Source of the DNA: Paraflavitalea soli
Lineage (GTDB): Bacteria; Bacteroidota; Bacteroidia; Chitinophagales; Chitinophagaceae
Length of the DNA stretch: 64,000 bases
Assembly: GCF_003555545.1 (NCBI RefSeq)
Contig: NZ_CP032157.1
Coordinates: 2,856,546-2,920,545, forward strand
Direction of reading: 5' to 3'
The notes below the pieces were generated by a model, which saw only the letters and a list, made by a program, of their open reading frames with translations, did not search any database and was not told the origin of the DNA. Positions 50,546-60,154 of this stretch are shown here, in pieces (position 1 is the stretch's first letter; every line of letters starts with the position of its first letter). A program made the translations under genes and the position numbers.

Positions 50546-51183
50546 AATTCAGGAACCTGGCACATACAATCTATACCCTTCGTACCAGATGGAAGGAACA
50601 GTTGGGAAAACGCAACCGGTTGCATGCAGCCTGGTGGGGTGTGAAACTGGGCAGCCAGTCCAGCTTTATCGGCAGGTGCTATTTCAAAAGATATCCAGGC
50701 ACCAGCATCCGGATAGGCAGCCACTGTTCCTTTCTATCCAGCGCCAATGCCAACCTGATCGGCATTAACAAACCCTGTATTATTTCAACCCATCATTCCC
50801 GGCATACTGCCACCATAGAAATTGGAGACTATTGCGGATTCAGCGGCACCGTTATTGGCGCGTTTAAGTATATCAAACTCGGCAAGAACGTACGTTGTGG
50901 CGCCAATACCCTGATCAGTGATGCCGATTGGCACCTTGATGATCCCAGGAGCGGCCCGCCTGCCGATGTGATCATAGAAGACAATGTATGGCTGGGAGTT
51001 AACTGTGTGGTCCTGAAAGGCGTTACCATTGGCGCCAATACCGTTATCGGCGCCAATAGCGTGGTCACTAAAAGTATTCCTGCCAACGTTATTGCAGCAG
51101 GCAACCCCTGCCGCGTGATCCGCCCACTGACCATTAATGATGCAGCGCCTTACAAGGCAGTGAACCAAAGCCATTACTCATGA
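50542..51183 (+). CDS. Hexapeptide-repeat acyltransferase (WcaF/CysE-like)
   Basis: A 213-residue left-handed beta-helix protein. Hexapeptide repeats run from about 45 to 190 (IEIGDYCGFSGTVIG, KLGKNVRCGANTLIS, VIIEDNVWLGVNCVVLKGVTIG, ANTVIGANSVVTKSI), with the late AGNPCRVIRP motif. The catalytic His is likely in DADWHLDDP. It would add an acetyl group to a sugar of the polymer. It overlaps the preceding polymerase gene and the next glycosyltransferase by 4 bases each. Confidence 0.9.
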   Translation: MKFRNLAHTIYTLRTRWKEQLGKRNRLHAAWWGVKLGSQSSFIGRCYFKRYPGTSIRIGSHCSFLSSANANLIGINKPCIISTHHSRHTATIEIGDYCGFSGTVIGAFKYIKLGKNVRCGANTLISDADWHLDDPRSGPPADVIIEDNVWLGVNCVVLKGVTIGANTVIGANSVVTKSIPANVIAAGNPCRVIRPLTINDAAPYKAVNQSHYS

Positions 51184-52340
51184 AGCACAATATTGTATTC
51201 CTCGGCGCAACGGATAACTATCCTTTAAAGTTCACCGCTACCAATTCCAAGAACGAGCTGGTAGCAAGAGGCCTGTTGCCCCATGCAGAGAAGATCACCT
51301 TTATCAATTCCCCGCTAGGCATTAATAAAACAACACCCGATGGAGAGCTTAGTGGTCACAGGCATGGCTATGAATACCATGTGTTCCGGAAAAGCAGGGG
51401 CCTGAGCCTGTTGAAAAATATCCGCGGTGTATACAGGCTGATGAAAGAGAAACGAAGCCCCGATGGCAGTAACATACTGATCATGGAGCACAGCTATATA
51501 CCCCTATACCTGTTGTATACCCTGTTTGCCAAAAGACTCCGGTACAAGACCGCCGTCTTCATAACCGAATGGCATATCTATTTTGAGAACATGCCTTTGC
51601 ATAAGAAGATCGACTATGCCATCTTTGATTATACGTTTGGCTATTTTACCCATGCCATCATGCCCATCAGCCATTTGCTGGAACAAAAGCTGGGCCATTT
51701 CAAAAAGCCTATGTTGAAAGTACCCGTATTGGCCGACTTTGAAATGCTAAAGCCTATACAGTACGCGCCTGCTGCAACAAACCAGGAGTACTTCATGTAT
51801 TGCGGTACCCTGGGTTATTTCTCCGTTATACAATTCATCATTAAGAGCTATGCCATTTTTGTGCGCCGGGGTTATCAGCAAAAGCTGCGCCTGGTACTCA
51901 ATGGCAGCGAAGAACGTATGCAACAGGTAAAACAACTGATAGCTGCAGAGCAACTCGAAGCAAATGTGATCATAGAGCAACGTCTTCCCTTCAACAAGTT
52001 ATTGGAAGGATACCAACAGGCACTCGCACTCCTGATCCCCTTACGCCCTGAAAAACAGGACAAGGCCAGGTTCTCCCACAAAATAGGAGAATACCTGTCC
52101 AGTGGCAGACCCATTGTAACCAGCCAGGTGGGAGAAATTGAACATTATTTCGAGCATAAAAAGAATGCCTTCATTGCAGCCACCTATACCGAAGAAGCCT
52201 ATGCTGATGTGCTCACCCTGGTAGCAGGCAACAGAGAGTTGGCCAACAAAGTAGGCCTGGAAGGCAGAAAGCTGGGAGAAACAGCATTCAACTATCTCAA
52301 CCATGGACAGCATATAGCCGATTTTATCAATAAAATATAA
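51180..52340 (+). CDS. GT4-type glycosyltransferase
   Basis: A 386-residue GT-B protein. The N-terminal domain binds the acceptor (NIVFLGATDNYPLKFTATNS, SYIPLYLLYTLFAKRLRYK), and the C-terminal domain has the donor site (ALLIPLRPEKQDKARFSHKIG and EYLSSGRPIVTSQVGEIEHY). The Glu of the EX7E motif is not as clear as in typical GT4 enzymes. It overlaps the acyltransferase gene by 4 bases and is followed after 32 bases by another GT4 gene. Confidence 0.83.
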   Translation: MKHNIVFLGATDNYPLKFTATNSKNELVARGLLPHAEKITFINSPLGINKTTPDGELSGHRHGYEYHVFRKSRGLSLLKNIRGVYRLMKEKRSPDGSNILIMEHSYIPLYLLYTLFAKRLRYKTAVFITEWHIYFENMPLHKKIDYAIFDYTFGYFTHAIMPISHLLEQKLGHFKKPMLKVPVLADFEMLKPIQYAPAATNQEYFMYCGTLGYFSVIQFIIKSYAIFVRRGYQQKLRLVLNGSEERMQQVKQLIAAEQLEANVIIEQRLPFNKLLEGYQQALALLIPLRPEKQDKARFSHKIGEYLSSGRPIVTSQVGEIEHYFEHKKNAFIAATYTEEAYADVLTLVAGNRELANKVGLEGRKLGETAFNYLNHGQHIADFINKI

Positions 52341-52372
52341 TCCGATTAATAAAACTTTACAACAGTATCAAG

Positions 52373-53431
52373 ATGAAAATCCTCATGACCGGCCCCAACA
52401 ATGACCCCGCACAATCGCTGGGAGGCATTGTTACTGTGATAAACATGATACTGAATAACGTGTCTCATGAAACCGACTTTTTCGACCGCGACCTGGGCAG
52501 TAAGAATAAGACAGCTACCTGGTTTCAGAAAGTAAAGAAGTTTCGCCGCACCTTAAACAGCCAGCACTACGACCTTATACATTTTCACTTTTCATTCGAT
52601 AAGAAGTCTGTGATCCGTGAGTTCGCCTACCTCTACCTGGCTAAAAAGAAAAACATTCCCTTTATCATTCACTTTCATGGCGGCGTACTGGCTTACCAGA
52701 AAAGCAATTCCTTCCTGGTAAAATGGATGGTAAAAGCAGCTACCCAATTGATCGTATTGAACGAAGATGAAAAAGAATCCATACAACGCCTCTACCAGGT
52801 GCCGCCACAAAAAGTGTTGATACTCCGCAACTGTATTGACCTGAACGAAATTCCTGCTTTTACCAACGATACTCCCTCCTACAACCGGATCATCTATTTC
52901 GGTCGCCTGCACCTGCCCAAGGGCCTGAAAGAAATTGTAGAAGCATTGAAGATCATCAAGGCTCAGCAACTCAACTTCAAACTGGAAGTCTACGGATCAG
53001 GCCCCGATGAAACCTGGTTCCTGGATGCCCTGAAAAGCAGCCTCGGAGATTCCTTTGAATACAAAGGCGTAGTATGGGGATCACAGAAATGGCATTCCCT
53101 CAACAACTCCGACATCTTCCTGCTGCCGTCACATGGAGAAGGTATGCCCATGGCATTATTGGAGGCCATGGCCCTTGGCAAAACTGTTGTAGTATCCGAT
53201 GTGGATGCCTTCAAAAAAGTGGTGATCGATAATGAGAACGGCTTCCTGGCCCAACAAAGATCTTCAGACGACCTCGCCCGCTCCCTGGCAGCCGTATTGT
53301 CAAATCCGGCAAAGCAGTCTGAAGTAGGCAAAAAAGCCAGGGCAACTATTGAAAAGGACTACTCTTCAGATTATTATATCAAATCTTTGAACACCGTATA
53401 CAATAGTCTGCTGAATAATGCGATAAGATAA
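52373..53431 (+). CDS. GT4-type glycosyltransferase
   Basis: A 352-residue GT-B enzyme. It opens with MKILMTGPNNDPAQSLGGIV, has the central YFGRLHLPKGLKEIVEALKI strand-helix and the classic donor motif HGEGMPMALLEAMALGKTVV (EX7E) followed by DVDAFKKVVIDNENGFL. A retaining transferase for the repeat unit. It ends one base before the next acyltransferase gene. Confidence 0.92.
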   Translation: MKILMTGPNNDPAQSLGGIVTVINMILNNVSHETDFFDRDLGSKNKTATWFQKVKKFRRTLNSQHYDLIHFHFSFDKKSVIREFAYLYLAKKKNIPFIIHFHGGVLAYQKSNSFLVKWMVKAATQLIVLNEDEKESIQRLYQVPPQKVLILRNCIDLNEIPAFTNDTPSYNRIIYFGRLHLPKGLKEIVEALKIIKAQQLNFKLEVYGSGPDETWFLDALKSSLGDSFEYKGVVWGSQKWHSLNNSDIFLLPSHGEGMPMALLEAMALGKTVVVSDVDAFKKVVIDNENGFLAQQRSSDDLARSLAAVLSNPAKQSEVGKKARATIEKDYSSDYYIKSLNTVYNSLLNNAIR

Positions 53432-53432
53432 T

Positions 53433-54005
53433 ATGGGCATCTTTAAAAAATTATACCTGCTGATCTTTCTTCCGCTCAACCTGCTTAAGCTACGGCTTTT
53501 CCGGGTAAAGCACGGAAAAGTGACCATATTTGGTCCTTTGCTGATCATCAACCGTGGCCACATGGTGCTTGGTGACCGGGCAAGGATCAATTCCGGTAAA
53601 TACAAAAACCCAATCGGAGGAGATACCAGGAGCTCCATCATGGTGAAGAACAACGCCTCCCTGGTAATAGGAACCAATCTCCGCATGAGTAACTCTGCCA
53701 TTTATTGTGCCCAGGCCATCACCTTCGGCAACAATGTAATGATCGGGGGAAGCTGCAAAATATGGGATTCTGATTTTCATCCCATCGATCCCGATGTAAG
53801 GCTGGCCACCCCCAATGAAGGTTACAAAACCGCGCCCATTCATATTGCCGACAATGTATTTATTGGAGGCGCGTCAATTATTCTGAAAGGAACAACTATT
53901 GGAGAAAACTCAGTTATAGGAGCAGGTAGTGTAGTATCTGGTACAATTCCCCCCAATGAGATATGGGGCGGCAACCCGGCTCGTTTCATTAAAAAGCTTA
54001 AATAG
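53433..54005 (+). CDS. Hexapeptide-repeat acyltransferase
   Basis: A 190-residue beta-helix transferase. N-terminal hydrophobic helix (LYLLIFLPLNLLKLRLF), then hexapeptide repeats (VTIFGPLLIINRGHMVLGDR, ASLVIGTNLRMSNS, ITFGNNVMIGGSCKI, NVFIGGASIILKGTTIGENS, VIGAGSVVSGTIP) and the ending WGGNPARFIKKL. The probable catalytic His is in IWDSDFHPI. It should acetylate the glycan and is the second such enzyme of the locus. Confidence 0.9.
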   Translation: MGIFKKLYLLIFLPLNLLKLRLFRVKHGKVTIFGPLLIINRGHMVLGDRARINSGKYKNPIGGDTRSSIMVKNNASLVIGTNLRMSNSAIYCAQAITFGNNVMIGGSCKIWDSDFHPIDPDVRLATPNEGYKTAPIHIADNVFIGGASIILKGTTIGENSVIGAGSVVSGTIPPNEIWGGNPARFIKKLK

Positions 54006-54006
54006 G

Positions 54007-54780
54007 ATGAACAACAGGAGGTTTGATTTTTTAGGAGTAAAAATATCCGTTATTAATCCGGAGATAGCAGCGCAGAAGATAAAGGAGTATCCTTTTACAG
54101 GACCTGCTTATATATGCTTTCCAGATGCTTCCGTAGTAAAGGAAGCCTATACCGATCCCCTGCTGAAGCAGATACTCAATACCGCCTACCTTACCATGCC
54201 CGATGGCAAGCCCTCTCAAATAGTGGCCAGGCTGAAAGGGCATAAAACCGTGAGTACCGTTTCCGGCTTTCACCTTTGTCATGCCTTGTTGCAAACAGAC
54301 CTTACCCATTACTTTTATGGAGGCAACGATGCCACCATAGACAGCATGAAGAAAAAGCTGCAGCAGCAATTTCCCCAGGCTAAGATCCTGGGATATAAAG
54401 CACCTCCCTTTGTAAGCGCCGCTGAAATAGCCAACAGTGAGCTGGTAAAAGCCGATATAGAAAACATCCGGGCATTGCAGCCCAACCTGGTATGGATAGG
54501 CATCAGCAGCCCCAAACAGGATTACCTGATGCATCATTTTCACCGGCAGCTTCCTCAATCACTGATGTTGGGAGTAGGTGGTGTATTCCTTTACTTCGCC
54601 GATGAAACTTTAAGAAGCCCCGAATGGGTTAAAAAGATGGGTTTGCGATGGGCCTACCGCTTACTCAAAGAACCAAAGCGTTTGTGGCCTAAATATTATG
54701 CGACCATTAAGTTCCTGTTGCAAAACAGATCTTTCTTCCTTAAACTACTCTTCAGGAAAAAACAGCCTGCGCTTAGCTGA
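54007..54780 (+). CDS. WecG/TagA/CpsF-family (GT26) glycosyltransferase
   Basis: A 257-residue transferase from ATG 54007 (MNNRRFDFLGVKISVINPEI), one base after the preceding stop. Family marks: PDASVVKEAYTDPLLKQILN, TMPDGKPSQIVARLKGHK, FYGGNDATIDSMKKKLQQQF, LVWIGISSPKQDYLMHHF, GVGGVFLYFADE and SPEWVKKMGLRWAYRLLKEP. GT26 enzymes transfer N-acetylmannosaminuronate, N-acetylmannosamine or glucose to lipid-linked sugars. It is the last gene of this transcript, followed by a bidirectional terminator. Confidence 0.93.
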   Translation: MNNRRFDFLGVKISVINPEIAAQKIKEYPFTGPAYICFPDASVVKEAYTDPLLKQILNTAYLTMPDGKPSQIVARLKGHKTVSTVSGFHLCHALLQTDLTHYFYGGNDATIDSMKKKLQQQFPQAKILGYKAPPFVSAAEIANSELVKADIENIRALQPNLVWIGISSPKQDYLMHHFHRQLPQSLMLGVGGVFLYFADETLRSPEWVKKMGLRWAYRLLKEPKRLWPKYYATIKFLLQNRSFFLKLLFRKKQPALS

Positions 54781-54808
54781 TATAACCCGATATACTACAA
54801 ATGCTTTC

Positions 54809-54847
54809 AATAAAAAAACATGCACGTAATGTGCATGTTTTTTTATT
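54809..54847. terminator. Bidirectional terminator, perfect 17-bp stem
   Basis: Arms 54809-54825 and 54831-54847 are exact inverted copies with a 5-nt loop and are A-rich on one side and T-rich on the other. It serves the convergent genes at 54007-54780 and 54877-55422. Confidence 0.85.
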
Positions 54848-54876
54848 GAGTTTATATCCTATCAGGAATAATTATC

Positions 54877-55422
54877 TTAGTCCGACAACTTACGGGCAAA
54901 GTGCAGGTTATAAGCCACCATCACGCCAGCCACAGATATTTTAGCCATCATTGGATTGGCCGTAGTGGTATAATAAAAGGCAGAGAAGTCCACCTTGCCA
55001 TTAAGCGAATAACCTACAGCAGGCATATAGCAAAAAGAGTTATAGTCTGTACCGACAAATGCCCAACCGATCTGCGGCTCCATATAGAAATAGCTGTAGG
55101 TATCTTCCTTCCTGAAATCATACCTGTATCCCATCATGCCTGATAATACATCACGTTCCTTCAGACCTTTACCATTATAACTTCCATTGATACTGATAGC
55201 ATTCATGGAAACGGTACAATAGTCACTGGCACCCAGGGGCAGGGCAAACTTACCTACTCCACCTGCTCCCCATTTATATGCTTTTATCTCTTTGTTGATG
55301 GGCATGCCTACTTGTCCGGCCAAACTTAAAAAGGGACCATCACTCCATTGCGAATAGCCGAAGTTGGCCGATAGCAGTAACAGTATAACCCCCATGTAGC
55401 GGGCTTTGGAAATTGGTTTCAT
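54877..55422 (-). CDS. Outer-membrane beta-barrel-like protein
   Basis: A 181-residue exported protein (signal MGVILLLLSANFGYS after a short basic start) with alternating hydrophobic and polar residues in several predicted strands (GPFLSLAGQVGMPI, YCTVSMNAISINGSY, YSYFYMEPQIGWAFV, VDFSAFYYTTTA, VAGVMVAYNLHF). It probably forms a small eight-stranded barrel. It is encoded opposite to the polysaccharide genes and may be an unrelated or structural partner. No known family is recognised. Confidence 0.7.
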   Translation of the reverse strand: MKPISKARYMGVILLLLSANFGYSQWSDGPFLSLAGQVGMPINKEIKAYKWGAGGVGKFALPLGASDYCTVSMNAISINGSYNGKGLKERDVLSGMMGYRYDFRKEDTYSYFYMEPQIGWAFVGTDYNSFCYMPAVGYSLNGKVDFSAFYYTTTANPMMAKISVAGVMVAYNLHFARKLSD

Positions 55423-55850
55423 AATAAGGTACGAATTAGGGATTGAATTATGGGTTATCTAAATGCTCGCTCAAGATAATACGCTCCTTTAGTAAACGCA
55501 ATAAAACACGTGTTATTTTATAATTTGACGTTTAACTGTTGCGTTGACGTTCATTTTCCCATATCTGGAATGCACGAATGTGTATATTAAATCTGCCCCT
55601 TCATACACCATAGAAATGAAAGATTTACGTTAGTAAAAGTAAGCGGCTATAGTATGATTATTAACAACCGTTTAAAGGATACAATATAATATGGTATGGC
55701 GTATATATAAGCAGATAAAAATTATGTTCTATTACTATAACATGCGACATATAACTAATAGTTTTACGTTCTTATATCGCGCCATAGAATGAATCGCTAT
55801 GGCACCGTGATCCATTTATTCTATTGAAAACTTAACCCATATCCTTAATT
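55423..55850. other. Divergent AT-rich intergenic region
   Basis: 428 AT-rich bases between a minus-strand barrel gene and the plus-strand sugar transferase gene. It holds a palindrome AACACGTGTT (55505-55514), two direct copies of TTGACGTT 19 bases apart (55525 and 55544), and a short inverted repeat GCCATAG/CTATGGC (55781-55803) 47 bases before the sugar transferase start. These could be operators. No exact -7 box was placed and no gene is seen. Confidence 0.45.
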
Positions 55851-57233
55851 ATGATCCGTTCAGATCGTCGGCTAACCCTTTTGTATGGCATCGGTGACTT
55901 TGTCACTTTGATCGCCTCCTTTGCGGGTGTAGTCCTGTTCCATAAAGACCAAAGTCTGAGCAATCAGGATTACCTGTATATGGTAACCTTGGTCTTCGCC
56001 TGGATCCTCCTCACATCCAAAAACAAAGTCTATTTACTGCATTTGCACAATGGACTTAAGTACAGGCTCAAAAATCACCTGAAGACACATTTTGAGTTGA
56101 TAGCAGTGCTATCCATGTTATACCTGCTGCTGGGCATCCCTGCTGATTATACCAAATCGCAGTTCATGCTTTTCCTGCTGGGATACCCTGTCATCAATAT
56201 GATCACCAACTACCTCCTGTTTACCATTGTAAGACATCTCCGCCTCAATGGCCGGAACGTTCGCAAAGCTTTGGTAGTGGGTGCAGGACGTGTGGGTATG
56301 CACATCGAAACTTATTTCCATCAAAACCCCGATTTTGGATACCGCATCATTGGTTTCCTGGATGACAATCCCGAAGATTCAGATTTGCAATACCAGATTA
56401 TCGGACGCATAACCGATATAGACAAAGTGCTTAAAGAAAGAAAAGTGGATGAAGTGATCATTGCACTGCCCACTCACCTCGATGAAAAAATACAATACGT
56501 AGTTGATAAGGTAGATTATTTTGGTATTCGGGTAAGGTTGGTACCTGATTACTTTCGCCTGCTGGGCAGGAACTATAAGACGACCAGCTTTGGTGATATG
56601 CCCATCATCAACATCCGTGAAATATCGCTCGACCAGTTTCGCTTTGCTTCCCTGAAACGCATTTGCGATGTTATCTTTTCAGTTACAGCTTTACTGATGC
56701 TGGCGCCCTTATTTCTCATATTGGCTATTCTGATCAAATGGGAATCTGCAGGCCCCGTATTTTATTGCCCCATTCGCCTGGGACAAGGTGGCCGTCAGTT
56801 CAAGCTCTATAAGTTCAGGAGCATGTACCAGAACGATGCCGCGGTAGCCGGCAAGGCATCCACCACCAAAGACGATCCCCGTGTAACACGCATCGGAAAG
56901 TTTATCCGTAAATATAGTCTTGACGAATTGCCCCAGTTCATCAACGTATTGCTGGGCGATATGAGCGTGGTAGGCCCCCGCCCCCACCGTATCTTCCTCA
57001 ATGAGATGATGCAGCGGGAAGTGGACAACTACATGATCCGTCATTACCTCAAACCGGGCATCACCGGTTGGGCACAGGTGAATGGATGGAGAGGACCCAC
57101 CGATACAGAAGAACAACGCAATAACCGTACAGCCCACGACCTTTGGTATGTGGAGAACTGGACGCCCTTGCTCGACATTAAGATCATTTTCCTTACTGTA
57201 TTCAGTGAGAAAACACATAAGACAGCTTTTTAA
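55851..57233 (+). CDS. Undecaprenyl-phosphate sugar phosphotransferase (initiating enzyme)
   Basis: A 460-residue polyprenyl-phosphate hexose-1-phosphate transferase. Four membrane segments at the N-terminus, a CoA-binding-like Rossmann domain ([20 protein letters not shown]), a further membrane helix ([19 protein letters not shown]) and the catalytic domain ([64 protein letters not shown]). It would transfer a sugar phosphate (often glucose or galactose) to undecaprenyl phosphate to start each repeat unit. It stands apart from the main transferase operon with its own upstream region. Confidence 0.95.
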   Translation: MIRSDRRLTLLYGIGDFVTLIASFAGVVLFHKDQSLSNQDYLYMVTLVFAWILLTSKNKVYLLHLHNGLKYRLKNHLKTHFELIAVLSMLYLLLGIPADYTKSQFMLFLLGYPVINMITNYLLFTIVRHLRLNGRNVRKALVVGAGRVGMHIETYFHQNPDFGYRIIGFLDDNPEDSDLQYQIIGRITDIDKVLKERKVDEVIIALPTHLDEKIQYVVDKVDYFGIRVRLVPDYFRLLGRNYKTTSFGDMPIINIREISLDQFRFASLKRICDVIFSVTALLMLAPLFLILAILIKWESAGPVFYCPIRLGQGGRQFKLYKFRSMYQNDAAVAGKASTTKDDPRVTRIGKFIRKYSLDELPQFINVLLGDMSVVGPRPHRIFLNEMMQREVDNYMIRHYLKPGITGWAQVNGWRGPTDTEEQRNNRTAHDLWYVENWTPLLDIKIIFLTVFSEKTHKTAF

Positions 57234-57251
57234 TAACAACAAATAATAGTA

Positions 57252-57284
57252 AAGGGTGGATTCCGCTAGTAGGGATCCACCCTT
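57252..57284. terminator. Hairpin after the sugar transferase gene
   Basis: AAGGGTGGAT (57252-57261) and ATCCACCCTT (57275-57284) form a perfect 10-bp stem that can be extended by three pairs. No strong T-run follows, so it is a weak terminator or an RNA-stabilising end. Confidence 0.5.
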
Positions 57285-57402
57285 GCTGTTTCGTACACCT
57301 GCCTACCCGCTCCTGGTCCGATTCACCATTGATAATCAACATTTTTTCAACCATCCAGCCAATTCCCGGTGAATACCTTAACTTCGCTCAATTTTTTGAA
57401 CA

Positions 57403-58665
57403 ATGGTGTTGCTTATTCAACAGGCTTACATTACAGATCCATCCTCTCCTTTTCACGAAACCAGGCAGGATATACTTATTGAGGCAGGCGTTATTAAAGA
57501 CATTCAACCTCGTATTGAGGCAAAAGCCGATCAGGTAATTGCCGGGCAGGGATTGAACGTTTCGCCGGGTTGGGTAGATCTCTTTGCCCAATTTGCCGAT
57601 CCTGGTTACGAATACAAAGAAACGCTGGAAACCGGCGCCGCCGCCGCAGCAGCAGGCGGCTATACCGACGTATTCGTTATCCCAAATACCAAACCAGTCA
57701 TAGACAACAAATCGCAAGCTGAATACATCAGGCAGCGATCAAAGGGTTTACCCGTCAACGTGTACCCTATTGGCGCCGTGTCAAAAGGGACTGAAGGCAA
57801 GGACCTTGCCGAGATGTATGATATGCGTGCCAGCGGCGCCATCGCATTCAGCGATGGTCTCCACCCTATTCAAAGTGCCGGGTTGATGATGAAAGCCCTC
57901 CAGTATGTAAAAGCATTCGACGGGGTGATCATCCAGATACCAGACGATAAAAGTGTAGGCTCCAACGGGCTCATGCACGAAGGCATTGTCTCCACCCAAT
58001 TGGGATTGCCCGGCAAACCCATGATGGCAGAAGAGTTGTTGGTAGCCAGGGACATCAAACTGGCGCGTTATACTGACTCCAAACTTCATATTACCGGCGT
58101 TACCTCTCCCCGCTCCCTGGAATACATCAGAAGAGCCAAAGAAGCAGGACTGGCAGTTACCTGTTCGGTAACACCCTATCACCTGTTCTTTACAGATAAC
58201 GACCTGCAGCAATACGATACCAATCTGAAAGTGTATCCCCCCCTGCGCACAGCCCAGGAAGTAAGTGCACTGAAGAAAGCCATCCTGGATGGCACCATCG
58301 ATTGTATTGCTTCGCACCACATGCCCCATGAATACGATAGCAAAGTACTGGAGTTTGAATACGCCAAAAATGGAATGATGGGCCTGGAAACTACTTATGC
58401 AGTAATAAGAACCGCCATGCCTGAGGTACCCGAAAACAAATGGGTGGAACTGCTGAGCACCAATCCCCGTACCATCTTTGGATTGGAAAGCGCCTCCATA
58501 CAGAAGGGCGCCAAAGCCAGCATTACCCTGTATGAACCGGCCACTACCATGGTCGTTGATGAGAAACGCTTCCGGTCCAGGTCAAAGAACTCTGCCTTTA
58601 TTGGCAAAACCCTGACCGGCGCGGTAAAAGGTATTGTTAACGGCTCAAGCGTATATTTAACCTAA
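57403..58665 (+). CDS. Dihydroorotase-like protein lacking the metal-binding His-x-His
   Basis: A 420-residue amidohydrolase-fold protein of the PyrC type found in many Bacteroidota. The fold is complete (LNVSPGWVDLFAQFADPG, YTDVFVIPNTKPV, CSVTPYHLFFTDNDL, CIASHHMPHEYDSK), and the usual Asp/His environment near the C-terminus is partly kept. The His-x-His that binds the metal in dihydroorotase is replaced by Phe61-Ala-Gln63. Members of this subgroup may form complexes with aspartate carbamoyltransferase or be active in another way. It is not clear that it makes dihydroorotate. It begins a transcript with DUF4199 and a glycosyltransferase. Confidence 0.85.
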   Translation: MVLLIQQAYITDPSSPFHETRQDILIEAGVIKDIQPRIEAKADQVIAGQGLNVSPGWVDLFAQFADPGYEYKETLETGAAAAAAGGYTDVFVIPNTKPVIDNKSQAEYIRQRSKGLPVNVYPIGAVSKGTEGKDLAEMYDMRASGAIAFSDGLHPIQSAGLMMKALQYVKAFDGVIIQIPDDKSVGSNGLMHEGIVSTQLGLPGKPMMAEELLVARDIKLARYTDSKLHITGVTSPRSLEYIRRAKEAGLAVTCSVTPYHLFFTDNDLQQYDTNLKVYPPLRTAQEVSALKKAILDGTIDCIASHHMPHEYDSKVLEFEYAKNGMMGLETTYAVIRTAMPEVPENKWVELLSTNPRTIFGLESASIQKGAKASITLYEPATTMVVDEKRFRSRSKNSAFIGKTLTGAVKGIVNGSSVYLT

Positions 58666-58680
58666 TTAAAACAAGCCTGT

Positions 58681-59202
58681 ATGGAAAAGAAGACCACTTC
58701 CGCTGTCACAGTTGGCTTTCTCACAGGACTGGTACTCGTTGTACTGGCCCTCGTAGTGTATTTTACCAAACTTTACCTGGAAAAGTGGGGACAATACCTT
58801 GGCTTGGGTATTTTCATGGCAGCCATCATATGGGCAGTGATCAATCATGGTAAAGAAACAAACCATTCGGCCGGATTCGGCACCTTGTTTGGATTCGGCT
58901 TTAAGACAGTAGCCGTAGTGATCTGCATCATGGTCATTTATACAGCGCTTTCAGGTTACCTCTTTCCGGATGTAAAAGAGGCCATCATAGAAAACAGCCG
59001 GGCCGAGGCACTGAAACAGCCCAATGTTTCGGAAGCCGATGTAGAACAGGGTTTGCAGATGTTTGCGAAGAACTATACTATGTTCATTATTATGATCATT
59101 CTCTTTTGGTACCTTGTTCTTGGTGTGATCGCCTCCTTAATTGGCGCTGCTGTGACCAAAAAGATCCCTCAATCGCCATTCGAAAATTCCTTTAAACCAT
59201 AA
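58681..59202 (+). CDS. DUF4199-family membrane protein
   Basis: A 173-residue protein with four predicted membrane helices (AVTVGFLTGLVLVVLALVVY, YLGLGIFMAAIIWAVIN, TVAVVICIMVIYTALSGYL and YTMFIIMIILFWYLVLGVIA), typical of the DUF4199 family, which is nearly confined to Bacteroidota. Members often precede a family 2 glycosyltransferase with membrane helices, as here: the glycosyltransferase starts 1 base after the stop. A role in the same lipid-linked sugar process is possible, but no function is known. Confidence 0.85.
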   Translation: MEKKTTSAVTVGFLTGLVLVVLALVVYFTKLYLEKWGQYLGLGIFMAAIIWAVINHGKETNHSAGFGTLFGFGFKTVAVVICIMVIYTALSGYLFPDVKEAIIENSRAEALKQPNVSEADVEQGLQMFAKNYTMFIIMIILFWYLVLGVIASLIGAAVTKKIPQSPFENSFKP

Positions 59203-59203
59203 T

Positions 59204-60148
59204 ATGGACGTTACCATCGTCGTACCATTATTAAACGAAGAAGAATCACTTCCGGAACTGTGCGCCTGGATAGAACGGGTAGTGGATCAACACCACTATT
59301 CCTATGAGATCATCTTAATTGACGATGGCAGTACAGATAATTCCTGGGATATGATCTCTTCCCTGAGCCATGCCAATCCTCATATTAAGGGTATCCGCTT
59401 TCAGCGCAACTACGGCAAATCGGCCGCTCTCAATGAGGGGTTTAAAGCAGCCCAGGGAGATGTGGTCATCACCATGGATGCCGACCTGCAGGATAGCCCG
59501 GATGAAATACCTGAGCTGATACGCCTGATCACCGTAGATGGTTATGACATGATCAGTGGGTGGAAAAAGAAACGGTACGACAATACCCTTACCAAGAACA
59601 TCCCTTCCCGTTTCTTCAATTGGAGTACCCGTCGCATATCCAAGATACCTTTACACGATTTTAACTGCGGGCTCAAATCCTACAAGCGAAAAGTAGTGAA
59701 GAGCATCGAAGTATATGGAGAGATGCACCGCTATATTCCCGTACTCGCCAAATGGGCTGGTTTCCGGAAGATCGGTGAAAAAGTGGTAGAGCATCGCAAA
59801 CGCAAGTACGGCACTACCAAGTTTGGCTGGGAACGCTTTGTCAACGGTTTCCTCGACCTCGCTTCCATCATGTTTGTGAGCAAATATAGCAAGCGCCCCA
59901 TGCACTTCTTTGGATTGATTGGCACCATTAGCTTTCTCGTCGGGTTGATCATGATCCTGATCCTGATCATAGGTAAAATTGCGGACCCCAATAAAGGGAT
60001 CTCCAACCGCCCGCCCTTCTATATATCATTAACGGCGATGGTGATCGGAACACAGTTGTTCATGGCTGGCTTTCTGGGCGAGTTGATCGCCAGGAATGCT
60101 CCGGGCAGGAATAGCTACCTGATCGAGCAGAAAATCGGAATTGAATAA
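59204..60148 (+). CDS. GtrB/DPM1-like family 2 glycosyltransferase
   Basis: A 314-residue enzyme. GT-A domain with VVPLLNEEESLPELCAWIER, the DxD sites ILIDDGSTDNSW and ITMDADLQDSPDE, and LHDFNCGLKSYKRKV; two membrane helices follow (FFGLIGTISFLVGLIMILIL and ISLTAMVIGTQLFMAGFLGE) and a C-terminal ending of the DPM1-like type. It would load a sugar on a polyprenyl phosphate carrier, for later transfer in the periplasm. It follows DUF4199 immediately. Confidence 0.93.
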   Translation: MDVTIVVPLLNEEESLPELCAWIERVVDQHHYSYEIILIDDGSTDNSWDMISSLSHANPHIKGIRFQRNYGKSAALNEGFKAAQGDVVITMDADLQDSPDEIPELIRLITVDGYDMISGWKKKRYDNTLTKNIPSRFFNWSTRRISKIPLHDFNCGLKSYKRKVVKSIEVYGEMHRYIPVLAKWAGFRKIGEKVVEHRKRKYGTTKFGWERFVNGFLDLASIMFVSKYSKRPMHFFGLIGTISFLVGLIMILILIIGKIADPNKGISNRPPFYISLTAMVIGTQLFMAGFLGELIARNAPGRNSYLIEQKIGIE

Positions 60149-60154
60149 ATGAAT

